Shown here one piece after another: positions 12,740-25,377 of a stretch of 64,000 nt of DNA. The notes under the pieces are model-generated. The model saw nothing but the letters and a program-made list of their open reading frames with translations. It was not told the DNA's origin and made no database searches. A program made the translations under genes and the position numbers. Source of the DNA: Ptychodera flava (taxonomy: Eukaryota; Hemichordata; Enteropneusta; Ptychoderidae). The stretch spans positions 2,650,001 through 2,714,000 of the forward strand of contig NC_091948.1 of assembly GCF_041260155.1 (NCBI RefSeq), in the 5' to 3' direction. Numbering within the stretch: position 1 is the first letter of the stretch; every line of letters begins with the position of its first letter.

Positions 12740-15560
12740 ATACTCCCGTTGACCGCGTTGATAAGCTGAACGCTATGCATTTGGACACAGAACGAGCAAG
12801 TAGAACAAAAATCCGGGGAAACAACATCGAGTGTTGGCGCTGATGTAACTTAATATAACGCCATCATCATATCTCTGGACAGTCAACTGTACTGAATAAA
12901 AAATATATATTTTGAATTTTGTGGGTAAATCATATATCAGTATATTATATTCACAATTTTTTATATTTAAATTCCGATATAGAAACAAATGAATTCTTTA
13001 TTACTTCTAAATAAACCAAAACAATTGTCGAAACATTTAATATACTCAGATAAACTCCTATAAAATGCACCATAAAGCCGATAAATTGCCACTCAAAATT
13101 TAAAATATATATTATGATATTAAGTTGGTCATCTGATATCATGTCACCGTGCTGTGAATTATGGCTAAGTATCTTGACTTACAATGACTTTCCAAACTAG
13201 AAACTGAAGCATGCGAATAGTTTTCAGTTTCAGCGCACACCAACCTTACGCTGACTTTCAACTGTTCAATACACAAAATATTACTGAACGAGCTGCGGTT
13301 GTAATCTTGCTGTTACCGAAGCTGTGTCGCTGACTCCGACGCGTAGCCTGGGGGCGCTCTCTCGAACACAATTGTTACCCAGTCGGGTTTCTCTTTAACC
13401 TTTAACCTCCAAGCCATTCGGAAGTCTAAATATTATACCAGCTTTACCGGCTTAAACAAGGCAGGTGCAATAAAAGTTGGAAAATTACAGTCAGATGATT
13501 GTCTATTTTGAAAATGATATACATACACACTGTAGAGTTTAGCGAAACATAATTGTCGAGGTCATTCCACTTTGCTTTCCGTCTATTTCAATTGAACCTG
13601 ACGCATTTCATTTGAAAACCGAGGGCGAGGCGCATGTCACTTTCCATTTCATAGTGAACGTTCACACATCTGGTATTCGGTAAGATCGTGGTCTTGACTC
13701 GTGATATACGCTTGTCTTCTTGTCGTCAATAACAGAGCAATCTCCCCTCCCCCCCCCTTCACTTTACGTATAAATCACTTTGTATGTTTGTATTTGATGT
13801 CTTGTAGTCCAAAATACTGCAAGTTCAAAGATAATGCTGAACTTTGGCGAGCACGAAATGCACTCGACAGAAGATGATGATAATTTCAAACTCCGTAATA
13901 TACGGACATCTCAAGAGAAATCTTACACACTTCACGCTTTTCGAAGTTCGTGCCTTGTCGTAAAATCGTTCACCTCTTTACGATATGAAGAGCCGCAATG
14001 TGTGCTACCGTTGATAGGAAGGACAACTCATCTCTCTACACGACGTTTTAACGCCATAGAAAGAGACAATCGTGTCAAGAAAGTCCCCATTTCAAACTTT
14101 TTAATCTTGAGATACGTCTGTTGGAAGCCACGGAAAGGTCCAATCCTACGTCACATTCAGAATAAGCAAAGATGTTTCTCAACGCTTCTATAAAAGTTGT
14201 TGAATGTTCATCGTCGATGGTGAAAGAAGACTATATTATTTAAGTTTCTCTCATCTTATATTAAATTATTTTGACATTGACCTTAAGTTGATTACAAGTC
14301 TGTTGTCAGGATGAATCCTTTATTTTTCCCTTCTTGGTGGTTCAGAGAAAGTTTCCTAGACTTTAACCAACGTATGAACAAGTACTGCAGTAGATGTTTT
14401 CCTCTAATGCATGTATACTCAGCTGTAGCCGCCAACGTCCATGTAAATTCTGAATGGGAAATTGTCAACATTAGATATCAGGGCTATATTCAATTGCATT
14501 GTTAATTTTGCACACTGTCGCGTGCTTTTATTTCCAGGTGAATGTCTGACGCTTGCCTTTATATGCTGATATCCAACATCCTTATTGTCTGCTGGCAATG
14601 ACCAAAGGCAGGGAGGTTTAGTTTTCAAGTGTAGCTCAGCAAGCTGCTGTAAAACTTATCAAAATTGGTTTGGTGCCTTCATAATTGAGGTATGGTGACT
14701 CGATGTCGTTTGTCTGTAGAAATGATACGTGTGTTGGCATGCTCGAAACTGAACATTTTTAACATTTTGGAAAAAAATCCTCGGAATAAGTGCAGATAAA
14801 GATGGCTGAACGTCAATACTAGTACATGTCAAAAATTCCTTTAAACCAGGCCTTAAGTCCATCCCATCCCCTCAAGGTAGGATTTCACAATATTTTCAAT
14901 GAGTAGATTTCAGATTATCATTGCTGGTTTGTGCGTGTGAGTCACACTGACAGGGTTCCGACACGTGTATTCTCTTGTGCGCCTGTGTTAACACCACTAG
15001 AGTTTGTGGTCGAACGCCCCTGGCACGATAGTGCTGTAGCTTCCATTATCTGATGACTACTATATTAAAGTACCATTTTGTCAATCTTTTAGGCATCATT
15101 TTCAAAAGTTTTGTAAGGAATTTCGGACAAATATGCACGTCTGCATATTAATGATGGGGTGTGACGTCATTAGCATTAGGCTGTGTACACTGGATCTGGG
15201 ACATCGTAAACGCTGTGACAATTACATCAACTCTAACGTTTGGTGTATTTTCTCTATTTATTTTCTCTGTTTGTAACTTAAACTTTCTTATTATTATATT
15301 GGGTTAGCTCCCCACTAAGATCTAGTAAAGCTCGTAGCAATGCACATTCTGATGAGTCACCGGCCTGATCTCAAAATCATACCGGAATTACTAGTGTCCG
15401 ACTTGTCCATACTGCATTGCATGAAGTGCCAAATGTTGTTGATGTTTCAGTCGGGACCAGACTTTCTTCGTAAGTAATAGCATTGCATATTATAAACAAT
15501 GTTTTGCGGTTGCAAGACCTATATCTTGTAATTACACACACACGTCGGGAAAAAGTGGGA
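12740..15560. other. No gene recognised
   Basis: Contains a 119-codon open frame (13,834-14,193, plus) with no recognised domain and an ordinary-looking AT-rich context, plus a short poly-C tract near 13,746. Nothing else is supportable. Confidence 0.45.
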
Positions 15561-15595
15561 ACTATACTTGTTATCACAACAAAAGCAAAGAAACT

Positions 15596-15634
15596 GTTAT
15601 CAAAAGTCACAGCTAATGCCCCTCTACCTTGCTC
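15596..15634 (-). repeat. Single end of the 12.4-kb MITE family
   Basis: Read on the minus strand, GGGGCATTAGCTGTGACTTT closely matches the terminal sequence of the element at 12,386. No matching second end is seen nearby, so this is a fragment or a solo end. Confidence 0.35.
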
Positions 15635-16884
15635 TGTAATCTGTCTGAAAGGAGTGTAGGGTGAAATCAACTTAATATCATCGAATGTAAGTTTGTAAGT
15701 GGGCGATCTATGACACTATGAATGATGATTTTTTTTCAGCAATTCACTTATGTTTGGTCTGTTATATTTACAGTATCATACGATATGTAATAACACGAGC
15801 AAATACTTGGGAAAACTTGAGTCCATACCAATTACATGAAACTGGTTATTTCAGACGGGACCACAGCACACTTGAAATTAATATTGACCCTTTTTACGGA
15901 GCTCTTATTACTAACGTCCCATGTGTCACAATACTGTCCCTCGTGAGTTCATTTTAATCCGTAAAAGAAACATGCACACAGTGTTACTGTAATAAAATAT
16001 TACTACAGAAGAATCAATCGAATTTTGTCAGGGAGTCGTTGCCAGCTATGCTTTCATAGTGGAAAATCCTATGAGCGATATCACCTAACGCTCCAAGTAA
16101 TTTCAACCGACTCCAACGTCATTTATTTCAACACCAAATTGCCTTTTGATCATCGAAAGGGCAGCTTTTATTTACTGTATGTAAAGCTGCAGGGGTTTCT
16201 TGCGGGAGGGTCTTTTTCCCCTACAAAGTTAACCGTAAACGGTGTCAAAGTACGTTAACAAATGCGTAATATTCGAACACCCCATCTGTCAAATTTTCAG
16301 GAGATTTTCCCGAACTGTCGAATATTTTTGCTCGTTGTTGCCATGGAATAAGGTAAACGTGAATAAATCTCGCTTTTGCACACGTCATAACAATAGTGAG
16401 GAATATGAATTTGTGAAAAACTGAAAAGTTGTAAATTGGAGAACGTTTTTGACATTAATTACATAAATTTCTTTATTTCTAGCACGTTCAGTTTGATATA
16501 AATTCATAATATGTCGCCGTTGGGCGGTAAGTTGATAAAAGATAGCGTCGATCGCTTGACGTAAAAAAACTACCGCGGGTTATTTATCACAAAGAAGGAT
16601 TGATCGGTGGTGCATCGTCGGGTTGATGCTGACCTGCGGTATTGTTGACCGTTTATCATGAACTATTACCCTTTTCTATGGGTGTTTAAATTTGTAGCTG
16701 CTACAGACAATCGTTCCATAGTCAGCTTGTCCATGCCTTACAGAATTGTGTCGACAATTTTCAATCTTACATTATTTATAGACACTCATCTTTTTCATAA
16801 GATTTTAACCCCAACTTAAGCCTAGTACATTTTCCGTATTTGTAGATTTGTAGACAATGTTCAAACTCGCACGATACCCTGATC

Positions 16885-16886
16885 AT

Positions 16887-16925
<39 letters not shown>

Positions 16926-16930
16926 TTATT
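16885..16930. repeat. (ATTT)n microsatellite
   Basis: About 11 tandem ATTT units. Confidence 0.95.
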
Positions 16931-17176
16931 TACTTTGTTTATTTCCCATTAATTTTCGATGCAATTTGATCTTTGGTCCGACACTTACTAAGGGTATACA
17001 AGCGTTAGTAGTCAACCATATTTAAACATTTGCTTGGAAATGTTGAACCGATGCCTGATGTTCCTGTTATTCGTATTTCCCATGTTTTATTTGCCCTGTT
17101 GTCAATGAACTACATTTGTACGTGTCTGGCACAAGACGATCTTGAAAAGACGAAATATAAATGAAATATGTTTTGA

Positions 17177-17180
<4 letters not shown>

Positions 17181-17250
<70 letters not shown>
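17181..17250. repeat. (GA)n microsatellite
   Basis: 35 uninterrupted GA units. The Arg-Glu or Ser-Leu frames across it are artefacts. Confidence 0.98.
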
Positions 17251-17253
<3 letters not shown>

Positions 17254-20200
17254 AAAGTTCGTCCGCCGTTAAAATTTGACCCAACTACTGAGCAAGAACA
17301 ACGCGGTGTTACGGAAGTTGACAAATTAACAAGTGACCTGAAATGACAACGGTACAAAGTTAAATATTCAAAAAACTTGTAATTGCTCTTCAAATATCGC
17401 AATTAAACATTTTCTTTCATCATTGATTTCAAGATCAGGAAAGGTAGATTGTGCATTGTCTTGGCAGGCGGGACTAGTCGACGCACTCCACACAAGACAA
17501 ACAGTTGCAAATTTCATTGGGGAGGGGGCGCTGCTCAACAATTTGCCAGAATACATCCTCTCACCTGTGATGATTGGGTTCAGTCCGCTAGATGTCGACG
17601 CTTCTGGAATCTACTTTTGAACAAAACATAACAGGGACACAGGGTTACATAATATACATCAAAATGTATTTGCCTCGTTATCACAAACATTTCCTTTCCT
17701 TGTAGGCATGGACGCATGTCGAGTTGACAGAAGTCAATATTGACCGAATCAATCTAATGGGGCATGCGGTTGTCGTCTTTGCAGGTTGGTTTGTCAATAT
17801 TGTTTTAATTGGTAAGTCTGAGCTATTATTCTGGATATTTAAAGGCCCATGGGCTATTTGTTATATTCGTACACATCAAACCCCCCTTTAAATTTTCTCA
17901 AATTCTCTCTGAAGAACAACCCTTAACAGTGAAATAGCGTGAAAACTGCATTTGAACAACATTCACTTGTGACAGTATGCATGGTATGAAATTTCAGATT
18001 TCGCTTCGTTTTAAATTTCCCGCCATTTTCAAAAGCTGATTGTGTTACATAGAAAACAGAACACAACATCAAAGTGGGAACATTCAGTGCCGTTTGCGTT
18101 TGATCCAATGGCTTGCAATGTGCTGTTGCTGTCATATGGGGTTGCTAATGTGTATAAGGATCTTGTCAACCGTTTTGTTTTTAGCGTTGTGATTTTTGGT
18201 TGGATTGATGTGTTGTTGTTTGTCATTTGCATAAGGGGATCATATTTGAGTGGGTTACATGTTTATTACTAACCTTGTTCAAGTTCGCGGCGTCCGTGCA
18301 TGGGTAATAATATATGCATATACATGTACATCCTTTTTAGCAAGCACATCATTAATTGATTTAAGTTTGACAGTAAAAAGACAATTATACGACATGTTGC
18401 ATCCTATGGGCCTTTACAGTACCTGAAAGATTAGCCGGCGATGACTAAATATATCGGACACTGCAGCAAAGTTAAAGCCAAACGAAAAATACGAGCCCAA
18501 GCTTCGTCCAACGTTTCACTAATTTGAATTAACGCTTTCTTTTAGAGGTCTTTGAATACAGAAAGCTAAACAACTGCGATTTTGGTTGATTGCTTTTACA
18601 GATGAATAGTTATTCTGGTCTTGGGCGTCAAAGGGAAGGCGTACCTGTTGCAACGTTCGTCATTTGTCTGCCAGAGGGCGCTCGGTCGCAGGGTATTAAC
18701 GTTGCCTGCTGAGTGTTGCTACGGACAGTTGAACTTATGGTGCTGACAACAAAAAGAAAAAAAACAAAAAACACAAACAAACAAAAACCGACGCATGAAT
18801 TCAAATCAAATGTGAAAGTAATGACCACACTGACAAAAGAACGTTCATTTAAAGCTTTTAATAAAAAATGCTATTACACGATTTGAAAACATCACCCAAA
18901 CTGCTGCCATGGGAATAGTCCTGCACTGTAAAACCATGACACCAAGCGTACAGTGGATGCATGTCAACATGTATGAAGGGACTAAATAAAACTACTTTTT
19001 CGGTGCAACTCTGACTTGTCAATCTTCTTAAACTGATATATGTAAAGTGCAACAAAATGTGTTTCATCAGACCAATATGTCAACATCTTTCAATGGCTCT
19101 CTTCGAAGCAAATTGTTTTCTAAAACAATCTTGTCATAGTACACAGTCTATCCTGTAAGTCAATAACACACCTTTCTGTTTGAAAAGAGTGAGATAATTT
19201 TGTCCTTGTATGAGCACTGTGATTTCAAAATCACTCTTTCAGGCCAACATCACTTGTATATTTGGTAAAAGGGTTGACTTATCATGGATGACAATACTGA
19301 GATTTTTTGTTCACATAAATTGGTGGTTGGTAAACCTTCATATGAAGACTGAGCACCATTCTCTGTCCATAACAGGACAATAACTTAATGCAGTGTGTGA
19401 AGTGAACAGGAACATTTGAAATTCAAACATGGCTTATGATAAGGAAGAGGAATGGCTTTATGTTGAATCAACGAAAGATTCTGTCGAGTGAGGGCGCTCT
19501 GGGACCTCTGCTCAGTTCTGGACTCCCTTCAATGCACAACTGAATCTTTTAGTCGAGGTCATTGCATCTCTCCATGGATGTGAAAACACGTCTTGAAAAA
19601 GAAATGTACATCACAAACATTTAACATGGTTTGATTTGTTAGATAATATTCATAACCATCTTTCTTTACAACTCAGCACATTTTTCTTGGTGTGAATGTT
19701 GCCTCTTGACCTGAAAGCAAGAGCCTGCTTATCTAATGTATCTCTACAGCGCAAAGTGAATATACATTCATGAAACCATAGACAGTGGTGAAACTTTCTC
19801 GACTGTCTATGATGAAACCTACAAACAATTCATTGGAAGATATCACTTTTGGTTGAGGAGATTCCAAACCCCCAACCCCCCACCTCTGTTAAATAAATCC
19901 AAGGATTGGTCTGACAACACAAAGGGGACCAATAACAGACACCCTTACCAAAAGTGCAGACCCACATTCTAACCAGTTTTGTCAATGCCTTGAAATATTT
20001 CTTTCTTTCTTTGTAGAGGACATTTTTCACAGTGTCATAAAGAGTATAAATTGTTGTGAAATTTACTGCATGTGAACCATGATGGCATTGTCTTTTTTTC
20101 TCAAATTCTCAATACCACAATAGACAGACCATTTGTCTCCATGGTAACTATGAAACTGTATCTGATTGGGTGACACAGTTCCTTCACCAGGTGTTGCTGT

Positions 20201-20630
20201 GAGTAAAATCCTAACATGAATACCTCACTTCTGACAAAAAAGGACGAGAATAAACAGACTACGCACTGGACATAAAAGGTTTGTATCAATTTCTACAACT
20301 TCAGCGAAAATGTACAGAACACAATATCAAAGTGACACGTGCAATGAATCTCAGTTTGAACTTTTGAAGTTCAAAATTATCTTAGGTAAGCAACCATTGT
20401 TTTGGTAAAAATTAATTCATGAACTACTTTTTCTGTGTACACACTCAAGGAAATAAAAAATTACACAGAAAAACAAATCTTCAATGGAAAGTTTTGCAAA
20501 TTTTTCATTCAGAAGAAAATTGTAAATTTGAAGAATTAAGGAACATATATGTATAACCTTTTTGTACATTATTCAGCATGATTTGATGTCAATGTGCATA
20601 TTGACTGACAGGTTTCTTTTTCTTTTTTGA

Positions 20631-23459
20631 TCAGTCTTCAAGTTTAACTTCTGCAAGAATTTCTTGAGCCGCCTTGTATTCTTCTGTTTCTGCCAAGTCT
20701 TTTTCATTTTCCTGAAATCAATAAATTACAGACAACGCAACGTCAGTGTCTGTGACAATGTCAAGATAATTTCCAACCATTGATGAGCAAGTTGCAGAAC
20801 ACGATAATGTCTCAATCTGTTCTCATTCAAGATTGTCTGATTTATCTGTTTTACATAAATGAATATGCATTTTAAGTCTGCATTTTTACAGGAAACAAAA
20901 CATATTAAGATGTCATTTTCTCACCATCGGTCAAGAAATTGACACTGAGGTACAAGAATATTATAAGTGATACATGTAAATTTTTCTGATGACATGCATA
21001 ACAGGGTTGACGAATGAAAATTTCACTCAAAGAGCAAAGAAACCATGGATAAGATATAATAAGTCATACAAATTGCACAAATATGGAATATACAACTTGA
21101 AATTAAAAGACTATTTGTTCGTATCTATGTTTGAGTCTTATCACATATGCTTCAAAGATAAAAAAATGCAAACATCACTAATTTAGAGATTTCTGCTTCA
21201 GCTATCAGTTAAAGGCTTTCTTGCTTTTGACTTGATGACATTGGTCAAAATTCAGGCCACACTTTTGCCATTTCTCTGCAATACTTACAACCATTGTTGT
21301 CAATTCACTATGGGCAGTGGCTAGTCTCTTCTTGCAGTCTGGTATCATCTGCTTGGATTCCTGTAGAACTTCTTTCTGTTGACACGCCAGGATTAAAGAC
21401 AAAGTGGTTTAGTGTGAGGTACCTCCCAAGCAACATTCTGTACTTTACAAATATGTATTGCACTTTTTAGAATTTATAAGTTATCCGGCCAGATCATTAA
21501 AGAATAAAATTTAGCTACGTCCATGAAATGTACAGGTGGATAATATTCACCTTCAAGTTCAAATTGTTGTATCTACTGCTTATTTTTTGCCTGGCATGGA
21601 CATTATTTCACACGAAATGGATTTCCACTGTCATTCAGTTGAGATCTGTTCTCTTCTGCCAGCACATGTATTGAACTGTATATTTTGACATAAATATTTC
21701 CAATTTTTCTGCGAATTTTAAATTCAGTTGGATCAAATCTATCAATCATCAAAATTGGCACATCCCCCATGGTTTTCTAGGATTGATACGGACCCCTCTG
21801 CTTGAAAGTAGGGGGTTGAAAAAGATGGCACAACAAATCATCATTTTGTTGATCAAAGAATGCACATCTCCCAACTTAATAGCAATGTATGTGTTACACC
21901 TGAGTGCATTTACTTTGTTATAGAGGTTCTCCAACTTCCACACATGAACATTATTATTCTATAGTGCTTGGCTATACACATCTCCCTTAGGTAGAATGCA
22001 CTAAAGAGACAGATATTCCTCCTCTTAAATTTTTTCAGTACTTTACTGGTCTACCACTTGTGGGGCTGATTTTAAAAGTTCTAGGAGTAAGAAAAACTCT
22101 CACCCTCTTAGTTTTTTGATAATCAAAAATTGTCTTATTTAAAATAGTGTTAACACAGGGATGATGGCTATTTTGAATTTCAAATATCGGTTAATGTTGT
22201 ACACACTATGCTGCGTGACCCCCCCCCCCACCCCCCTGATTTTTGTTCTTGATTTGGTAATAGATTGGTTGACATTTTCATTGAGAAAAGTTTGAGCAAA
22301 AGTTTAAGTTTTTCATTTTCAAAGTGCATACTACCTTAACAGTTTATATATACTAAAACCATCCATGTACATAAAGACTGGGATGAATACCTGTTTTTTA
22401 ATGTCATATTCATCTTTTCCGTCTGCTTCCATCTTCTTTATCTTTTCATCTTGATCTACAACTTCTTTCTCATACATGGCCTTCTCTTTGTTGAGCCTGT
22501 CAAAATAGATAGAAATTTAACATGTAGGAATTGTCAAACTATTACCTGTGAAGAAAAATTGACATCCCAGTATATCCTGATAAAAAGCAACATACATACA
22601 TAACATAATACCACATTGACACACTTGTAGCGATTAAAATATCCCAGACAAATCACAGTAAGCATTGTAGATTACAGAACTCTAAAAACACTGACAGACT
22701 GTTTTAGTAAGGTCATAGATATTTATCAGTCTGTTGTGAAATGTTATCATTTACAACTGAGTTTGATGTTACATTATTCAAAGTTTTATTTTTTTATTAA
22801 CCTGGCATATGCAATAGGAATAACTCTTTCATATGATCATCACTCGAAATAATAGCTTTATTTAGCATCTCATAAATGAGTCATCAGAATTAGCCACTAC
22901 ATGCATGGGCACCGGACACTGATGATGGAGGAAGTTCTAAACTTAATGAAAGTCGACTATGTGCCCTGGCTAGCACTGACCACGGTCCTACTTATGAAAG
23001 TTTCCCTGACCGTCCCTATGCCCCTCGTCCTGACTTCTCAATCGTCCTTGTATCAGAAGAGACAAATGCGAAACCTGTACGTTATGTTATGGTGCGACAC
23101 TTGGTTCTCTTCGAGGATCTCACCATGGAGGTACCTCCATGATCTCAAAAACTTCTGATATGCGTTCCATATTGCTGCAACAGTGTAGACTGACTCAGAT
23201 GGAGCAGGAGGTCGCGTTGTACTTAAATTGCAGTGCTGTTGCTCGAAGTTTTGCCTTGGTATGTTGGTCGGAAGGCAAAATCTGGTTTTGCCGGCCAACC
23301 CAAATACCCAGGCAAAACCTCGAGCTACTGTACTGCAGCTATAAAGAGACTCATGAGGCCACAGGCAAGCATGCAACATCAACACAGAGGCTAACTTTAC
23401 CTTTTAACAACCCCTGTTTTGATCTTGATTTGACGAATTCTTGGATCTGCTGCAGCCAT
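20631..23459 (-). CDS. TBCA: Tubulin-binding cofactor A (tubulin-specific chaperone A)
   Basis: Four coding exons on the minus strand: 23459-23401, 22496-22391, 21375-21289 and 20711-20631. All junctions are GT-AG, phases agree, and together they give 110 aa, close to the 108 aa of human TBCA. The start ATG (GCAATGG context) opens MAAADPRIRQIKIKTGVVKR, matching the conserved N-terminus. The following exons encode the KEKAMYEKE, DIKKQ-EVLQES and MIPDCKKRL segments and the acidic EEYKAAQEIL end typical of the family. The protein is an all-helical chaperone that holds beta-tubulin during tubulin heterodimer folding in the cytosol. Intron 1 is about 0.9 kb and holds a long hairpin. A 298-bp MITE lies about 0.6 kb upstream. 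No lesion is visible. Identification is from family knowledge and the match along the whole length is strong. Confidence 0.96.
22060..22340. repeat. Interspersed repeat, copy B (in or next to TBCA intron 2)
   Basis: Shares ordered blocks with the copy at 8690-8990 (a CTATTTTGAATTTCAAATAT block, then GAGCAAAAGTTTAAG and TTTCATTTTC). Includes a poly-C tract at about 22,219-22,238. It lies between TBCA exons 2 and 3 and is presumably spliced out. Confidence 0.55.
23229..23339. repeat. Long imperfect hairpin in TBCA intron 1
   Basis: Two arms of about 50 nt (from TTGCAGTGCTGTTGCTCGAA on the left to a block ending in CTGCAG on the right) pair with about 80 percent identity around a very short loop near 23,282. 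About 90 bp away lies an 18-bp perfect palindrome, CATGGAGGTACCTCCATG (23,124-23,141). Could be a foldback repeat; a structured RNA is also possible. Confidence 0.5.
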
Positions 23460-24087
23460 TGCTCCGATGTGGTTCGAATGAGGCACAGGCAATCGATCGT
23501 TAGGCAGTAAGCGTGATACTTGGTTTGTCGGCCGTTTCAAATATGAGAGAAAAGCGGTGTTGACTTCACTGCGCTTGCCCAGAATGAGTCATGATGAGTA
23601 AGCCTGGCAGGTCAAAGGTCAAAGTTAACAACTTGTATTGAGCATGGGTCACGAACACAGAGTGCGCCACTACGGCGACGTAAGTGAATGTTCGGACCAT
23701 AGACTCGAGGGTTTATGGATAATGAACTTTATCATTGTCATATATAATACGACGAGGCCCGATGTCGTTTTCAATACATTTATTACTAGCTCTACGAAAG
23801 CTATATATATAACTATAGGCCGTAGATTGACTGTCGACGAACTACCAACGTGTCGCTGCCTCCATCGTCCGCTCGCACGGCTCGTTAGCCAGACAGGAGT
23901 CTTCCACTAACCACGCCGTGCGGGATACCCCCACTATTTTGCGTTAAGGAGTTTGATGGAATTAGAAAATCAGGCGGATCAATCAGAGCACGCGTTACAC
24001 TCAAAGAGAAAACCACGCCTACCTTCCAAACGCCGACCACCGCACTGTTTGTGCACAGCTTTTCTCTCAATTTACTTACTGGTTTAC

Positions 24088-24385
24088 TAGACTTGGTTCA
24101 AGTGCGTGATTGTGAACATGTGAGTTGTGTGAACGTCTCGAATGCAATGATCTGTGTTCTGTTTTCATGTGAAATGTGTGAGTAGGATTTTGTGAACGTG
24201 TTGAGTGGGGTGAACGCGATACATGGGAGTTTTACCCGGCAAAAACTAACTCACTACTCAGTCTGCTGCTATAGCTGCACAGACTAAATAAGACTAAAAA
24301 CGCGTTCGATAGCTACCAAATTTTACACGAGAAACTTTTACAAATCATTTTATTTTTTGAAAATTCACCGACTTGAACCAAGTCT
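24088..24385. mobile_element. MITE with 9-bp target-site duplication
   Basis: The termini are perfect inverted repeats (AGACTTGGTTCAAGT on the left and its complement on the right). Both ends are flanked by CTGGTTTAC (24,079-24,087 and 24,386-24,394), a 9-bp target duplication. The element is 298 bp and non-coding. A 9-bp duplication with short inverted ends points to the Mutator-like or Merlin-like superfamilies. It sits about 0.6 kb upstream of the TBCA start codon. Confidence 0.7.
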
Positions 24386-24741
24386 CTGGTTTACCTTCGT
24401 CCTGTGACACCCTAATGGCTCAAACGGAGATTTAGGAGTGAGAAGGCAATATTGCCCGAGTTTAATACAGGATTTGATTGTCATGCATGGGGAAATCTTA
24501 CTGCGTGGTGGGGATAAAGTTACGGGCATTAGATATCTCCCAAAGAAAAAAAATCGACGAATAAATATGGCGATAGTGCAGAAGATGACTTTGAAAAAAC
24601 TGACGCTTGTAATTTATGAAAAATTCACCGATGAGCAAGCTTATATTGCTTGCTGACGCTTGTAGTCAATGAAAAATTCACTGTGACCAATGAGTATATT
24701 GCTTGCTGTGATGAATAGGTCAATTTTTTTTGAACGACACC

Positions 24742-24794
24742 TAGCTCTGCATGGCAGGGCTGTGTGTTACCGGCAGTCCTGCCATGCAGAGCTA
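24742..24794. repeat. Near-perfect 53-nt hairpin, part recurs at 38.4 kb
   Basis: 21-nt arms (TAGCTCTGCATGGCAGGGCT and one more base) pair with one mismatch around an 11-nt loop. The left arm plus loop is repeated with small changes at 38,361-38,395, where no second arm is present. This suggests a dispersed element end. A structured RNA is possible but not supported further. Confidence 0.5.
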
Positions 24795-24856
24795 AACGAC
24801 ACCCAAACACAAAATCCGGTTCTTTAATTTCCAGTTCTAGCATATTTCACAAAGTC

Positions 24857-25268
24857 CTAGTCCACGTTTTCGAGCCACGCTTCCAGTTGTTTCTCCCGCG
24901 GCGTGTCGATGTTCTGTTCTGGTAAATCCTGTTCATCGTCTCACAATGTTTACAATTTTCCAAAGATATGAACAACAGAATAGCTGCCGGCCGCGCCAGT
25001 TGACAGGACAACAATGTCTGAACAACGTCTGAGTAATGGGTTTATCGTGAAATTTTGAGGTCAAAATTGGAGGAGTGGTTTAACAGAGTTACTTCGGCGG
25101 GTAGAACTTTTCTATTTCGCGCCACGATCTTTTGAGTTTGGCGGGTTGATGTTTTCACCTTACAAGTTGAGCGACGGGAATATCTTGCGGTACGACGCGC
25201 TGGCGGCTGGGCCTTTGTTTTAACGTTTTGAACACATCGGTGATTTCAGCAGTAGATTTCAGTAGCAT
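24857..25268 (-). CDS. Tentative small gene, unidentified
   Basis: On the minus strand a putative ATG at 25,268 opens a frame that reads MLLKSTAEITDVF and on to a GVA-type hydrophobic end at QDIPVAQL, stopping at a good donor (GTAAGG, about 25,160). A possible acceptor (CCCATTACTCAG) near 25,055 and a Glu/Asp-rich frame ending REKQLEAWLENVD then TAG (24,857-24,859) follow. The stretch is CpG-rich compared with its surroundings. The frames do not join cleanly; at least one base is off near 24,930, so this may be a small host gene with an assembly error, a pseudogene, or chance. The DNA transposon starts 31 bp upstream of the putative ATG. I do not recognise the family. Confidence 0.28.
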
Positions 25269-25299
25269 GAAATGTAAACGGCGACCACAAATACTTGTA

Positions 25300-25377
25300 C
25301 AACCCTTTTCACTATTAGAGCGCGAAGCTACTTCAGTGAACTGCAATAAAACCGCTTACACTAATTAGTTTCAGCTG
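25300..25377 (+). repeat. Left terminal inverted repeat of the DNA transposon
   Basis: 78 bp, differing from the right copy at two positions about 12 bp from the tip. Preceded by the TA target dinucleotide. Confidence 0.85.

Larger units (their letters stand above)
15640..20630. other. No gene recognised downstream of TBCA
   Basis: Contains two clean microsatellites (listed separately) and only short unexplained frames. The right part may include TBCA 3' untranslated sequence, since TBCA ends at 20,631 on the minus strand, but I could not fix a poly(A) site. Confidence 0.45.

Noticed and set aside
13834-14193. 119-codon open frame
   Set aside because: No domain, no supporting splice or promoter context, and no similarity I recognise. 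The length alone does not rule out chance.
17067-17402. Arg-Glu and Ser-Leu repeat proteins around 17.2 kb
   Set aside because: Products of the (GA)n tract on either strand.
23465-23480. GGTTCGAAT motif as a possible tRNA B box
   Set aside because: No matching A box, acceptor stem or anticodon arm can be placed around it; I found no tRNA gene in the window.
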